64,000 nt of DNA, from positions 23,312,001-23,376,000 of the forward strand of contig CM114272.1 in NCBI GenBank assembly GCA_050084515.1, written 5' to 3'. A program made the position numbers and the translations under genes. Of this stretch, positions 1-12,070 are shown piece by piece; position 1 is the stretch's first letter; each line of letters opens with the position of its first letter. The notes beneath the pieces were generated by a model that saw only the letters and a program-made list of their open reading frames with translations, did no database searches and was not told the origin of the DNA. This DNA is from Blasia pusilla. Lineage: Eukaryota; Marchantiophyta; Marchantiopsida; Blasiales.

Positions 1-2780
1 CCTCAGTTCTTGCCTGGTCCTCCTATATCACATGGCGCTTGGTCTTGTGCGTGGTGGGTTGGGGACTTGGGAGTTTTGTGTCACTACCATAAGAGTCAAT
101 GGAATCTATGATTTCCACATCCAAGCCACCCTGCCCATCTAGAACTTGTTAGAGACAATGCGGATCTAGAAGGGGTCTGATGGGAAATCATGAACTAACA
201 ACTTGGCAAAAATTTCTATAAAAAATTCTCATGAAATGAAGCAACACTATACCCGGACAGCCACATCAGCAAGGGAGCAGCCGACTCCATCCACATACAT
301 GCGAGAGACTTTTTCCCTGAACTTGGCAAGAATGCTAGGTTTACTCTTCTCTTTCCAAATCTTGTAGTTGAACTTAAAGCGTGGGAGGTAGTACTCCTCA
401 CTTATGTACCATGCATGCCTTTGTGCTCGGCGCATTATGTCTAGAACATGGAGAGAATGTTCAACCTGGTGGTGCCTGGTTTTGGCTCCATCATCCCACC
501 CGTATGGTTCCTTTCTATTCATGATCCATACCACATCTAGATTATGGAAAGCAGCTAGGCATTTCCATTACTGGACCGCTGAGCTCTATCTACAGGGATA
601 GTGGAAGGTAGAAGCATGCCTCCTGATTCAATCCATCTCTCACATTGGTGGTAGGGTGCACAAGGGCGCCCTCTCAAACCTTCTCGTACTCATCTACACT
701 AGCCAAACCTGCCCAAGAGGTATGCTGGTGTTCCTCTGTCCTATAGCCCTCAAAAGCAATCAACAGATCAAGAAAAATGGGCATAGGGACAAATGGGCCC
801 GCTACCTATTTGGAATGCTCCTTGGATTTATTCAAGAAAGCAGCCTTCTTTTGTTTCTCCAATTAGCCCAGCCTTACTGCACAGTGTCTCGCAGTCGTAA
901 GTTTGCAACAGATGGGGTAGCTTAGTTCCCTGCACAAGGCGGAACACAATTCAATGAAGGAAGGCTATCATGAAATCTAAGGACCATACATTGCTACCAT
1001 CTCACTTACTGCATATGAAAGTTCAATTAAACCATCCTTACCATCATCTTCATCCTCGTTGTCATCTCGGTCATTGTCTCCTTCCGCCTTCTTCTTACCA
1101 TTGGCCCTTGGTGTTCCAAGCACTGGCCTCAACCAATGTGATGCAATGTGTGAGTTAAAAGTTTCTGGCCAATGAAAGTACTCAATGCACTTGGAGCATA
1201 AGCACACAAATTTCTTATGCTTCTCTAAGTAGCAATAATGAACCCACTCCACCGGGTCCCGCCAAAGAGATGTTTGGAAGGTTGGTTTGTCTGGATGACC
1301 TACACTCTTGCCCAAAAATGCAGCAAACATGTTTTCTGGTTGGGCAGAAACGTGGCGTGTATCCCCAATGAGTTCTCACTCACACGCCTACGCATCAACA
1401 TATACAAGCATACTGGTACTACTCAGAGTATTTACTTTCCCATTCAATCAGAAGCTTCACATGTAGAGCAACGATTGCAATGCAAAGCTGGAATGTAAAG
1501 ACATGCTTTTTAAAGACCTAAACTAATCTAGCTACAGAATTCCTGCCGCATTCATACCCTTACTCCTACCAAAATTTGTAGGATACATCTCCTCCAAATT
1601 CCATTTGGAGAGAGAATGCATGGTTTTGGCTATAATATTCCCTACTGGGTATACTATATCTTAAACCTTTACAAAATGTCTACTTCATACAGACACATTA
1701 AAATTTGTATAAACAGCGCAGCAATCCGAATTATGTATTGGTGCCAAGGCCATAAAACTAAGAAAACCTACTTCTACCCTAAACAACACGTGGCGCAGAT
1801 GGTCAAGGTCTAGAGGAGCCCCCACTACCTGCAGACAAGACAAAGACAAAGACTCCAATAGGTAAGCCGTGTCAATGGGCAATAAGATACATGCATGAGG
1901 AATTAAGGCGTAGCATGTAAATACTACAAAGATAATCACCCAAAAATTCGTAAGACAAATAATTCCATATGAAAACAAGGTACCGAGAAATACCCCGGGC
2001 TAAATTCAGAAGGGCCATGGAAGTCAATACTTCAGAAAAATCTAAAATGTGCTCATTCCCAACATGTACTTTGTCATCCACATGAGTCTGGTAGATAAGG
2101 TATATACTTTTAGGAGTAACTCCAATAACCCAAGGAATAGGTTCCTTCTCCTCAAAGGTGGACACTCTCCTCTTTAACTGGATTGTACAAACAATCTTGG
2201 CAAGCATGTTCTATTTGGATACCTCCATTAAATGTTTTATGTCCTTAATTCGGACAACATTCATCTTACCTCCTTGGTTTTCCACCACTAAAAATTCAGT
2301 CAATCCCTTCTTTTGAAACTATGAGTCTAACCACACATGGTCCCCCACCAACCGGGCTTTGGGTGACAATGCAACATTAAAGCCAGCATGTATCGTGGCC
2401 TCTTCTAGACACTTCTAAGTTTCCAAAGGAAACCCTAAGATAATCCAATCATCCAAATACATTCTGGAGTGCGGATGCAAGCGCTTGCACACGTTATCAG
2501 CTAAAAAAAAATGTACACTAGAACTGCTATGTACTATGGGGCTGACCAATGTCTCAAGATCACTCTGGTTCCTTGATAGAAGTCCAGTCATGTTTTCATG
2601 TTTTTTAACCTGAATTCCCAACAAACGCAACCCGGTGGCATCTAAAAACTTTGGTTGGCTTGACATGGCCCGAATTTCTTTGTCCATGCCGGCCTTAAAC
2701 CTACCTCCCCTACTGGCTCAAAATGAGTAAATGTTGATGTCGGACTTCCAATATTACTAATGACCTTCAAACCTACACAA
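1..2780 (-). pseudogene. Broken multi-part coding region, unknown family, with a C2H2-like finger
   Basis: I do not recognise this family. On the minus strand long stretches read as protein but are interrupted by stops. From about 2708 down to 1980 one frame runs with only three stops, all TAG, through short motifs such as LRLLGIQVKK, PWVIGVTPKS and EVLTSMALLNLARG. A possible exon begins after TGCAG near 1830. At 1330-977 another open part carries CSKCIEYFHW...HIASH, which fits C-x2-C-x12-H-x3-H, followed by an acidic Asp/Glu run. Between 960 and 560 a frame with motifs like PMPIFLDLLIAFEGY continues with stops, and 534-247 contains EPYGWDDGAK and ISEEYYLPRFKFNYK. Coding-like sequence (DVEIIDSIDSYGSD) continues to base 1, so the 3' part lies outside the window. 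It is probably a dead copy of a nuclear, possibly DNA-binding or transposon-borne, gene. Exon borders are uncertain. Confidence 0.45.
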
Positions 2781-3069
2781 TACCAACAAAAAGCACAATT
2801 CAACAAGCTTATGAGAACATAATACAACTATTCGATTCGAATGCATGGGCCCGTATGGATAACTACCATCGCATTAACATTACAGAATTTCTGAATCGTA
2901 CCTTGAAGCTTACATTCAGCAAGAGTTTTGGAACGTGCCCAGCCGCATGAAGCCTAGGAAACCTCAGCAAGAAACCCGGTAGCACAACGACATCATCAGC
3001 AAAGATACTAAAATACCGGCACTAACCAGCAAAACTTGAACACCAAACACACCAGCAAAGGAGCGACGA

Positions 3070-4145
3070 GTTGAGGCCCAAGCATGATCAGAGGAGTCGA
3101 GGAGCAAGGAGCGCAATCAATAAGCACCCAACATAGCTTTCGTGCAGCAACTGATGAGCATGAGTTGAGGACAGATGATGAATCTATATAGGGAGGGAGC
3201 TGAGGCACCACTAGACCCAGAAGCTCGGGATCAGCAAAGCAAACCCATAAGCCATACGCTGAGCGAGGAGCCGAGGAGAGAGGAGCGCGAACCAGGAGCA
3301 GACGAAAAGAGCCAAGGGATGAGCAAACCGCACAGAGCCGATAAATCAAAAAATACAGTAGCAGCCCATGAGCGAATTCAAGCTGATGAACGAGGAGCCG
3401 AGGATAGAGGAACGCGACGGCCGAGGATCTCAGTAGCCAAGAATTCACCAAAAAATGGGCCCGATGAGCAAATTTGAGCCTGACGGGCGAGGAGCCGAGG
3501 AGAAATAGCGTGACACATGATCATAGGAGAAGAGGTAATGAAGCAGGATCAGCAAGCACATAACCCGGATCACAAACATGATGGAATTCCAACGTTATGA
3601 AACATGTCTCTCGGCAAAAGACCCACTAGATGTGATAACTCTCATTCGTGCCTTGACCAAACTATTGCACAAGAGCGGCAAAAAGCACAACATCTGATCT
3701 GCAAATTATTTTTTCCTCTATTCAGTCACTTCTGACCTATGAGAGGCGCCAAGGGAGCGAACGGCAAGTGACAGCTAAGGTTTGGAAGCGATAGCCAAGG
3801 CGTAAGTGAAAGGAGCAAGACCCAAGGCGTAAGCAAAAGGATCTCACTATCCAGGAAAAAGTGAAACAATCTGCAGAGTGACAGCAATGGTGTGGAAGGA
3901 GCTCAATCAAGCCCAGCAGCCAAGGGACTCGCGACAAAGCAACACTATACCTTGACAATCTCGATCGAGTCGAGGAGCCGAGACACGCGAGGCAAAAGCA
4001 AGACGATCTGGATAGGCCGCGATGAGCTCGAGGAGCGAACGATGAGAAAAGAGCGACAGCCATGAACAAGCTCGATCTAGCCTTGCATTGAAAGATGAGT
4101 GACGAGCTAGCACAGCGCCAAGGGAGTCGAGGAGCCGGCAGCTGA
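3070..4145. repeat. Degenerate purine-rich repeats built on GAGGAGCCGAGGAG
   Basis: Imperfect copies of a GAGGAGCCGAGGAG-like core recur near 3092, 3266, 3398, 3489, 3970, 4025 and 4128. Each is usually followed by ..GAGCGCGA.. or ..AGCGTGA.., and clauses such as GATGAGCGAATT recur between them. The spacing is irregular (about 90 to 480 bases), so this is a decayed repeat array and not a clean tandem satellite. Open frames on both strands here, including a 184-codon frame at 3737-4291, are by-products of the biased composition. Confidence 0.5.
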
Positions 4146-5250
4146 AACACACCAAGTGAGTCCCTTCTCCTCTCGAATGGAGACCGACGTCGTCCGTCTT
4201 TGTCTGTGTGGAGACAGAGTCCGTCCGCGAAGTGACATCGTTTGGTCGCCATTGCACCGAACGTCGAGTACGTCCCTCCATTGGATGTCATTCAGGGTCC
4301 AACGGATGGAGATGGGGCCCAAGGGATGCCGTCGGCGCACCGAGCGACCTGTTGCCGCGCCCGCACGCTGATATCCGACATCCCCCGCCGCTGGAGCTAC
4401 CAAAACTTAACCCGCCGGCTGTCAAACACCCAACGCTACTCAAACTAGCAGCTACTCTACGCAGCTTCAATGCAAAGCCACGACAAATTATGGCCTTCGT
4501 CAACCACCAACATAAGCTATATCCAACAAAGTTGATAAAAACTAAGCTCTCGTGGCACTAGCAAAACTATCATCTACATATGACATATCCAACACACTAG
4601 CCCTTCCATATTAAATTAGAGGTCCACACCTTAATGCGGTCTATGCAAATTAGCATCCCTTAACCAGCCCTTAGATCAATCGATGAAGTACTAAACCATA
4701 TTCCAAAAATGGTTACGTGGCCCATTACACAATTGTGCAAGTAGGTGAGTGTGTGTTGGAGGGAGAGGTTTTCCAATGGAAAATAAGTGAAGTGTAGTCA
4801 AGATCTTTTCCGCAACCTTTGTTCACTATCCGAGACCTTAAAAAAAGGCAAAGTCTCTTGTAAGAGGCATCTGTAAGTCCGCAAAATTATAGACTTACAG
4901 ATGGATATGAACCCAAACGCGCACTTTGCTTCAGATTCTGAAAATTAATAAATTCTTTGGACTTGCAACACGTACTCGAGTTCTCAAAAACCAACTTTGT
5001 GGACTTCTAGTCCGCGTTTGCATACAAAATCCACAATGTTTGTTTGTCAGACTCGCACAATCTAAAGAAGAGATGGAGCCCCTCATAACCAAAGTAGTTT
5101 TTTAAAGGACCTACACCCCAAAGCCCTAGTTTTCGTAAAGTCCACATCCCCTCCTCCTTAAGTAAGTAGCTCTGTTTATAGACCCCTTGTATCCACAAAG
5201 AGAATGGGAAGTCCTATTTGCATATGGAGCCACGATCCACCGTAATTTTA
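4146..5250. other. Gene-free stretch
   Basis: A GC-richer patch (4150-4450) has open frames in several phases but no recognisable domain. It is followed by AT-rich sequence with nothing I can identify. Confidence 0.4.
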
Positions 5251-5257
5251 AAAAAAA

Positions 5258-5757
5258 ACTAGTAAGGTGCCCCTGCGATGCACGGAAAATAACAAAGTGT
5301 TTGAAGAGATTTTGTTAGTGTATAACCCGTGAGGAAAAGGGATTAATGATGTCGCACACAAATTCAATTTTTTTTCTTGTTGCCAGTAACATGTGAAACA
5401 TTTTCTTGTTGTCCAGTTGCCACGTGTGAAATACAGAGGTGTTTGCAAATCAAAAAGGCACTCTCCCATATTAATATAGATGATATTGCATCCTAAAAAT
5501 CCATAGTTTCCACTAAACACGAGCTCCCCTGAAAAGATGGAGTCGCAAACAACCCATACGTATCGAGGGAGCAACATCATTCTAACCTGCAACCTCCTCC
5601 ATCATCTTAATGTAGATTAACTAGTGTAGGTTTAAATTAGCTCTCAAAATTCTTCAAGTGTCATTTCACCTTAATTTCAAGCGATCCTGTTAGCTCAAAA
5701 GACAAGGCAAGAAAAGAATTTACAAAATGAAGGGGTATTCTCTAATAATAATATAGA
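5258..5757. repeat. Possible short non-autonomous element (unclassified)
   Basis: It begins with ACTAGTAAGGTGCCCCTGCGATGCACGG and ends with TCTAATAATAATATAGATTTTC. The first part closely resembles the sequences at 34983 and 55775. No coding capacity is visible. I could not find clear terminal inverted repeats or a target-site duplication, so the limits are guesses. Confidence 0.3.
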
Positions 5758-8700
5758 TTTTCAAATGTATTTGGAGGATCTATATGAGTAATGTTCAAAT
5801 CTCTTATGAGAACAATTTCTTACAATAGCATCCATAAGAACATAATCCAAATCCATGGTGGTCGGGAATAATTCTAGGGTATGGCCAAGTAAATCTCAAA
5901 CTAAAATTGAAGTCAAAGGATGGATGATGTAGACAAGCCGAAATTAGGTAAGCCAATGTGTGACCCCTTTTGAGAGGGGAAATTGTGTGGGAAGAGATTA
6001 CGAGTGGTGAAGTGAGAGTGGAATCCACACAGATAGGCTAGATAAGGAGGGGAGAAATAGGAATTACCTATAGATGCCACAATAAATTTTTGAAGTTATG
6101 ATAATCAAATTTTTTTCAATTGAATTTTTTTGAACTATTCATTCTTTATGCGTTCTTTAATTGGATTCTTTCTATTGTTAAAAAAAATTCCTTTTTTCTT
6201 AAAAATATTTTATTTTTAATTTTTTTTAAAAACCTCAAAAGAGGATAAAGAAAGGCAACAACATCCCCAAAAGGGAATGAAGCAAGAAATGCAATAAGAA
6301 AATGGCAATAAACCAATAGAAGAAACAACTCAACAAACTACATGATGACTAGTCTGAAATAAATTTAACTATAATACTATGAGTTGGTTAAATGTAAATG
6401 GATGACAAGGTGATTGGTGACCAACCACTTGGGCTCAATGTATCAACACCAATGGATATGCATGTTTTCATATAATTGAGGTGCATTATCAATAATCAGT
6501 AGTAACTAAGAAGGACTATGAAAAGGGGCAAGTACATGATTCTCAAGGGAATGATGAGCACATTTTTCCAAGAAAGTATCAAAAGGCATAAGTAAGTGTC
6601 CAAAAAAATCCATCACTAAAGGCATAAATCCATGTGTTGCATGTCTTACCGCATAACTTAAATTACTTAAATCATTTATTCGTATTTTTGTATTGACCAC
6701 GGAACCTTTAGTGCGTGTAGTTTGATACACCAAGTCATAGTATGTTGGATCAACAACGAACATATCACCCAAGAGACAAAAGCTTCATCAAGATGGAACA
6801 AGGTCAACTCATTGATGAGAGGTTCTTGAGTAATAGAAGGTAGGATATATAGTTGCTCTAGCCCAAAGGTATACCTACAGTACGTGGCAATGATGTTATT
6901 TCTTCATTGACCACATCATGGGTCGTCGTTTGTTCTCCACCACGTGCGCATGAGAGAATGTGGGTAACCTTTGCATCAATGTGCTCCTCATGTACGAGCT
7001 CATATATACAATTAGGCACACCTAGAAGAGAAAGATGAGGAGTAATGGTAGAGTTGTCGAGAATATACTCCATAGAAGACAAAATGGAAGAGTAAAAAGA
7101 TTTTTCATGACCCGAGCCTTTGCTCTTGTTCTTTTACATGAATGCAAACAAGATCGATGAGTATAGGAGTGGATTTTTAGCTACCTGAGAAGCCATAGAG
7201 TGTAGCGAATGTTGCCACATCATTGTTGTGGAACATGGAAGATTGTGATCCATATGGATCCACGAAGGGACTTAAAAAATTCTTACGCATGGTTAGAATC
7301 ATCTAGTAACTAGAGGACTCACATTCAAGGCACCTAGAGCAAGGATTTCTTAGTTGGAGTAGCACTTTGAGCCTATGGCTGCCCAAAAAGCATCTGCTTT
7401 GGATACAAGAGGAGAGTCAACATTCAAATCTACCCACACTTGTAATGTGGCAAGAGATCTAGAATGTATGGGATTTGTATATTACATTGTACAAGTGAAT
7501 GGAGATGCAATGGTTGAGCCATAAGGATATAATGTGGAGTTGGATTTGTGGAAAGAGGAAGGCAGCACTCATGCTAAACTTCCTCAATTTTTTCTATTGT
7601 TTGAAACCCTTTGGATCCCATCAATGGCCCCTAGAGAACCTCTTTGGAGTGTTTTGGACTTAGATGTAGATGGATTGAGAGGAGAGCATGAGGAAAATAC
7701 TTCTATGACGTTCACACATCATGCAACATCAAACATGGCCTACCACTAGTATGTTGTGGGAGTCAGTGATAACTATGCCTGGAGCTCGACTCTTTTCAAA
7801 CAAGGATTGGTAACATGTTGAAGCAGCCTCGACAAGGTGTTACAATTGGTGGCCACGCTCAGTGAGAGCCATGGTGTTGGTTCATCTACTATTGAGGCAC
7901 ACACATGACACTTATGTGGTGGATGTAACTTCAACCTACGTGCTCAAGATGATGTCCATAGGTACATGACACGCTATGGCAACTAAGATGGCGTAGATGA
8001 GTAATAGAGTGCGTCATGGTTTCACCTAGTGTGGGGATTTTGGATCACCAAACTAGGATATTCTAGTCAATTGATCCATACATAATTGTGTATTGATCAC
8101 AAACTGTTCTACTTAATTCAAGAATGCATCCCCTTGTATTGGGGAAGGCGGCATATTTAGCGATGGGGTTGCGGAAGTCTGAGATCACTTTATGTCCATT
8201 CTAGATTCAAACTTCACCACGAGGCACTTCCTTGCCATAGTATATGACTCGTGAGGAGATTATAGTCAAGATTTGATACGACCATCTTACAAATAGTGTG
8301 ATGGTGCAAACACGAGAGATTGTGACTTTGAACAAGTCTTTTAATTGATGTTTTGGTATGTGTATCTCCGAAGGTTCACACTTAACTTGTGCGCGGAGAC
8401 AATCTCTTATCAACCAGATTTGGAAATTAGGTGAGGGACGAGCTAGTCAGTTATTGGTATAGCATGTAGGAAGACTTCATGGCTCCCTGTGAGGGTCCAC
8501 CATAACACTAGTAGCTTATTGTGGAGCATAACGTTGTCATGGAGAATTGTTAATGGGAAACGCCCATACATCTAATACTCCCATATAGGATAGTCTTTAA
8601 GAGTGGCATGTAATTACAAATATGACTACACTTATTGGCGAAAATTATTCAACATTATGTGGGACAAGGATCAATTTGCTAAGGAGTACACACGAGCTTG

Positions 8701-9550
8701 TGAAGTAGATGTGGAACCATACTAATGCTCTAGAGCAAGACAAGTCAAAGGTGCTATGAACTCTAGGAGTGGAGACCAAAGAAAGAGAAGATTGACCAAG
8801 ATTTTGAGACAAATTTTGCTCGACCTCTCTTTTTTGCTTCTCTCACTCTCAAAAAATCTGCCTTAAATTGAGCATAGAAATGGGAACAAGGGTCTAGAGA
8901 TAACATCACATTTTGACCACATATGAACCTAATTACTTGGAAAAAGCTCAAATGAAGAGACAAAAAAGTGTTAACAAAGGTTATCTAAGTCTCCTTGTAT
9001 CTCTCTCCTCCCATTTGCTTCTCGAAACATATCATTGTTTTCTTTGCACGTATGTATATATATATATATTAGTCTTACATCAGCTTTATCATCAACCACA
9101 AAGGACATCAAAGAATTTCCTTCCATGATAGATATATCGACCATGGTCAACAAGTTTGATTCATCTCCATCCAAGTGTGCACACCTCTTCCACATGAAAC
9201 TTCCTCTCTCCACTACTTTGACTTCTTCTACTATCACCTTAGTGTTGCCAAATGAGCTTTTCACACATGCATAGGAAAATGGGTTGTTGATGCATGCTAT
9301 CGCAATAGGCCATCTTAGTGCCTCTTCCTAGTATAACTTTTCGCAAGGAACATGGATTGGCCAGGAAGTGATTTGAGATATGTGAAAATGTACTTACCCT
9401 TGAACGGCAGTATGAGTTTGTTAATTTCTGTTGCTCAACTCTTAAGATTCTTTTTCTTCTCGAACATGATGAATTCCCCCACCCCTTCTTATGGTGAGTG
9501 GTTCGCTCCGTCAGAACTGCCATCCATTATATGTTGCATATGAAATGAAT
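5758..9550. other. Gene-free, AT-rich spacer
   Basis: Only short open frames (under 100 codons) are present on either strand. None has a recognisable domain or consistent splice structure. A (TA)n tract lies near 9052-9069. The sequence is CpG-poor like the other spacers and is probably decayed repeat DNA. Confidence 0.4.
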
Positions 9551-11150
9551 TTATAGGAAGTGAAACACTACATTCCGGAAGTTTCATCACAATTATGACC
9601 CGGCACAGTACTGTTCCCGTAAACACAGTCTAGGGTAAATTGGATCCAACCACTAGCATTGTGGAAAACAATTGCCTTTCTCCTACTTGCCCATAACAGG
9701 ACGCAAGAGTTGGGTTCTGATAGATTTAGGTCCAATAATGTTAAGTTCTGATATATCGCCCCAGATTTTGCGTTCTGGTTATGTCGGCGGTATCTGCAAA
9801 TGTGTGCAAAACCACCCGAACAACCACTAGCGACCCAATGGGACTCCCAGAGAAGATAATGCAGCCTCAACTTCCGGGAATATCGCTGCTTAAGAAGAAG
9901 ATGCCTTTCGGATGCATGCAGTCTCTCTCATCAACGGCGTAAGATCTTGGTAGATGTGCCATAACAACTTTCGTAGACACTTCAATGGCCAAATGCTAAC
10001 GACACCCACCGGCGAATGAAAATCGGTTGTTCAGATCCGCAGCAACGTCTTATGATTGTCCAGAAAGATCTTCACAATGCCACAACAAACTTCATACGGA
10101 CAATGCCTGGGATCACAACTCAAGATGCGGCCCAGGTACTAACAGATGAACATGCTCCTCGAGATGGATCACTTTCCTCCACTTGTATCAATTATCATCC
10201 TAAACCCTATTTTCACTTTTCTGCCCAAGCTTTCAAAGCTTGAAGACTGCTAATTCAGAACGATGGTCGGGAGGTAACAGAAAGAGGATAAGAAGATACA
10301 ACACTGACAACGTCAACACATGAAGTAAACAAGCTTGTCACCTCAGAGTCTTTGAGGTTACCATCATCATTCACAGTGGTGGCAAGATTCAAGAGTGGGA
10401 ATGGGCAGTTTCGTGTACCTTGTGGGTGAAGGAAGATCACTACCTTTCTAGCGCAGATTCGATCAGAAAATTAGTCAGGGCTTCTGACCTAAACAGTTCC
10501 AGAGCGCTTCCCTAAATGAGTGGGTGATTTCGTGTCAAGTAGGAACCATGTTCAAATTGCGAGTTTTTAGAGCAGTGTGGGCACTACAGTAGAACATTTA
10601 GTTTCTTGGACCACCACTGGTTTCTATTGCTATCATTTTCCTTATCTCAAATGGCACGGCTTACCACCCAACAGTAAAATTTCAAGCCACATAGCTCTCT
10701 TAGGTCATCTGTTGACAGCAACTCGTTTAGATCAATCACACCATGAACTCCATCTCCTGGCACTCAGAAAAAACTAGACCTGATGGAACTGGAAAAAGGG
10801 ATCGTCTATATTAGACTCAATCAAACAACAACACGAAGCCATGGTGTCAAGAAGCACATGAGCAAAATTTTGAAGTGAAGGATGGCCAAATGAGGAACAT
10901 AGCCCTCTATGAGAACAAGAGAAGGGCAGCAGCTACATTTGGTAGGCACCCTACTTGGCTGGGTCTTAGTCCTCTCCTAATCCTAATTGACAAACTCTAA
11001 GCTCACAGGACCTTCCTGCAGCCAATAAAAACTCTAAGCCAGAAATTCCTAAAATTACAAGTCACTCAATTAAAGATTCGATTTACAAATTTAGTAAACT
11101 CAGTATCTGTAAGACCTATACACGTGCTACATCATCTGGACCTGAGCGAA
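9551..11150. other. Unassigned sequence downstream of the kinase gene
   Basis: Less AT-rich than the spacer to its left. Open frames of 60 to 100 codons exist (for example 9568-9870 minus and 10016-10243 plus), but I recognise no family and see no joining splice sites. Confidence 0.3.
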
Positions 11151-11154
11151 ACTA

Positions 11155-11700
11155 TTTCCTGTACTCATCGGCATGAAGACCACCGGAGTTGTCATCAGCA
11201 AGTCTCACACATTTTGCAATTGCCATTTGGCACTCTGCTGCAAGACTCACCAACTTCTTCTCACTACCTGCACTTCCGGCACTCTTCTGACTAGCTGGTC
11301 CCTTTGGAATCATCAACCCATTTTGTATGGAGCAATCATCATTTTTTGTTCAAGGCAGTTCCGAGCAACACCTGCTGTATCCACTTGAAATACTCCTTGA
11401 TCAGTGGCTCCATGTTTTCTCCAAACATCTGTCCATACTCATCATTGTTGTCCTAATCACCTTTGGCAGTCGTCTGAAGCTCTTCAGATCATGTCTACTC
11501 CAGATCCACATTTAGATTCCCAACTTAGCATCTTCTTATCTTGGTCTTCGACGATCATGTAGCATTGCTGGTCGTTGGGAGAAGTCCAGGAATAGGCAGC
11601 CTAGCTGAGCCTCCATTTTGCCTTTGCTCACTGTTGAGAGCATGTAAGAATGGCTGGCCAGATTACTAGTGACCACCACTCCGCTGTACTCTCAAGTTGT
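11155..11700 (-). pseudogene. Gene-like fragment, unknown protein
   Basis: On the minus strand, one phase near 11455-11350 reads a protein-like stretch (NNDEYGQMFGENMEPLIKEY, then FKWIQQVLLG) that ends in two adjacent stops. A second phase from about 11345 to 11155 reads IPKGPASQKSAGSAGSEKK followed by LVSLAAECQMAIAKC and LHADEYRK before a TAG stop. The two could be joined by a short intron or a frameshift. No family is recognised. The fragment lies about 400 bases past the stop codon of the kinase gene on the same strand. It could be a decayed neighbour or read-through exons of an unannotated gene. Confidence 0.3.
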
Positions 11701-12070
11701 TGCACTCTCCTTTCTCCCATATATTAGAGTGAGGATCAGCACACCGATCCTCCAACACCACACAGTCCTCGCAGCTGGGAGATCATGCCTTAGCTGGCAC
11801 TAGAGATTTCTGACCAAATTTTCATTTCCGCCTAAGCAAAATCATTGCCTAACTCACTGTCAACATCTCTAGCTCGCACCAACCTGTAGAATGGGTAGAT
11901 ATCCCCTCTGGCATCCCTTCCCAACCATTCCAGCAAGGTTCCCAGATTAGCAACAAACTTCATACGATAATTCGCTTTTTATTTTAGACTAGCACCCTCT
12001 TTTTCACAACTAAGACTATAAAGAATAAACATACTTCACAATGTAACAGTGCAGTAATCTGTCAGGTTCC

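Noticed and set aside
3737-4291. 184-codon open frame on minus
   Set aside because: It overlaps the purine-rich repeat field; its Ser/Leu/Arg-rich sequence is the complement of GAG-type repeats.
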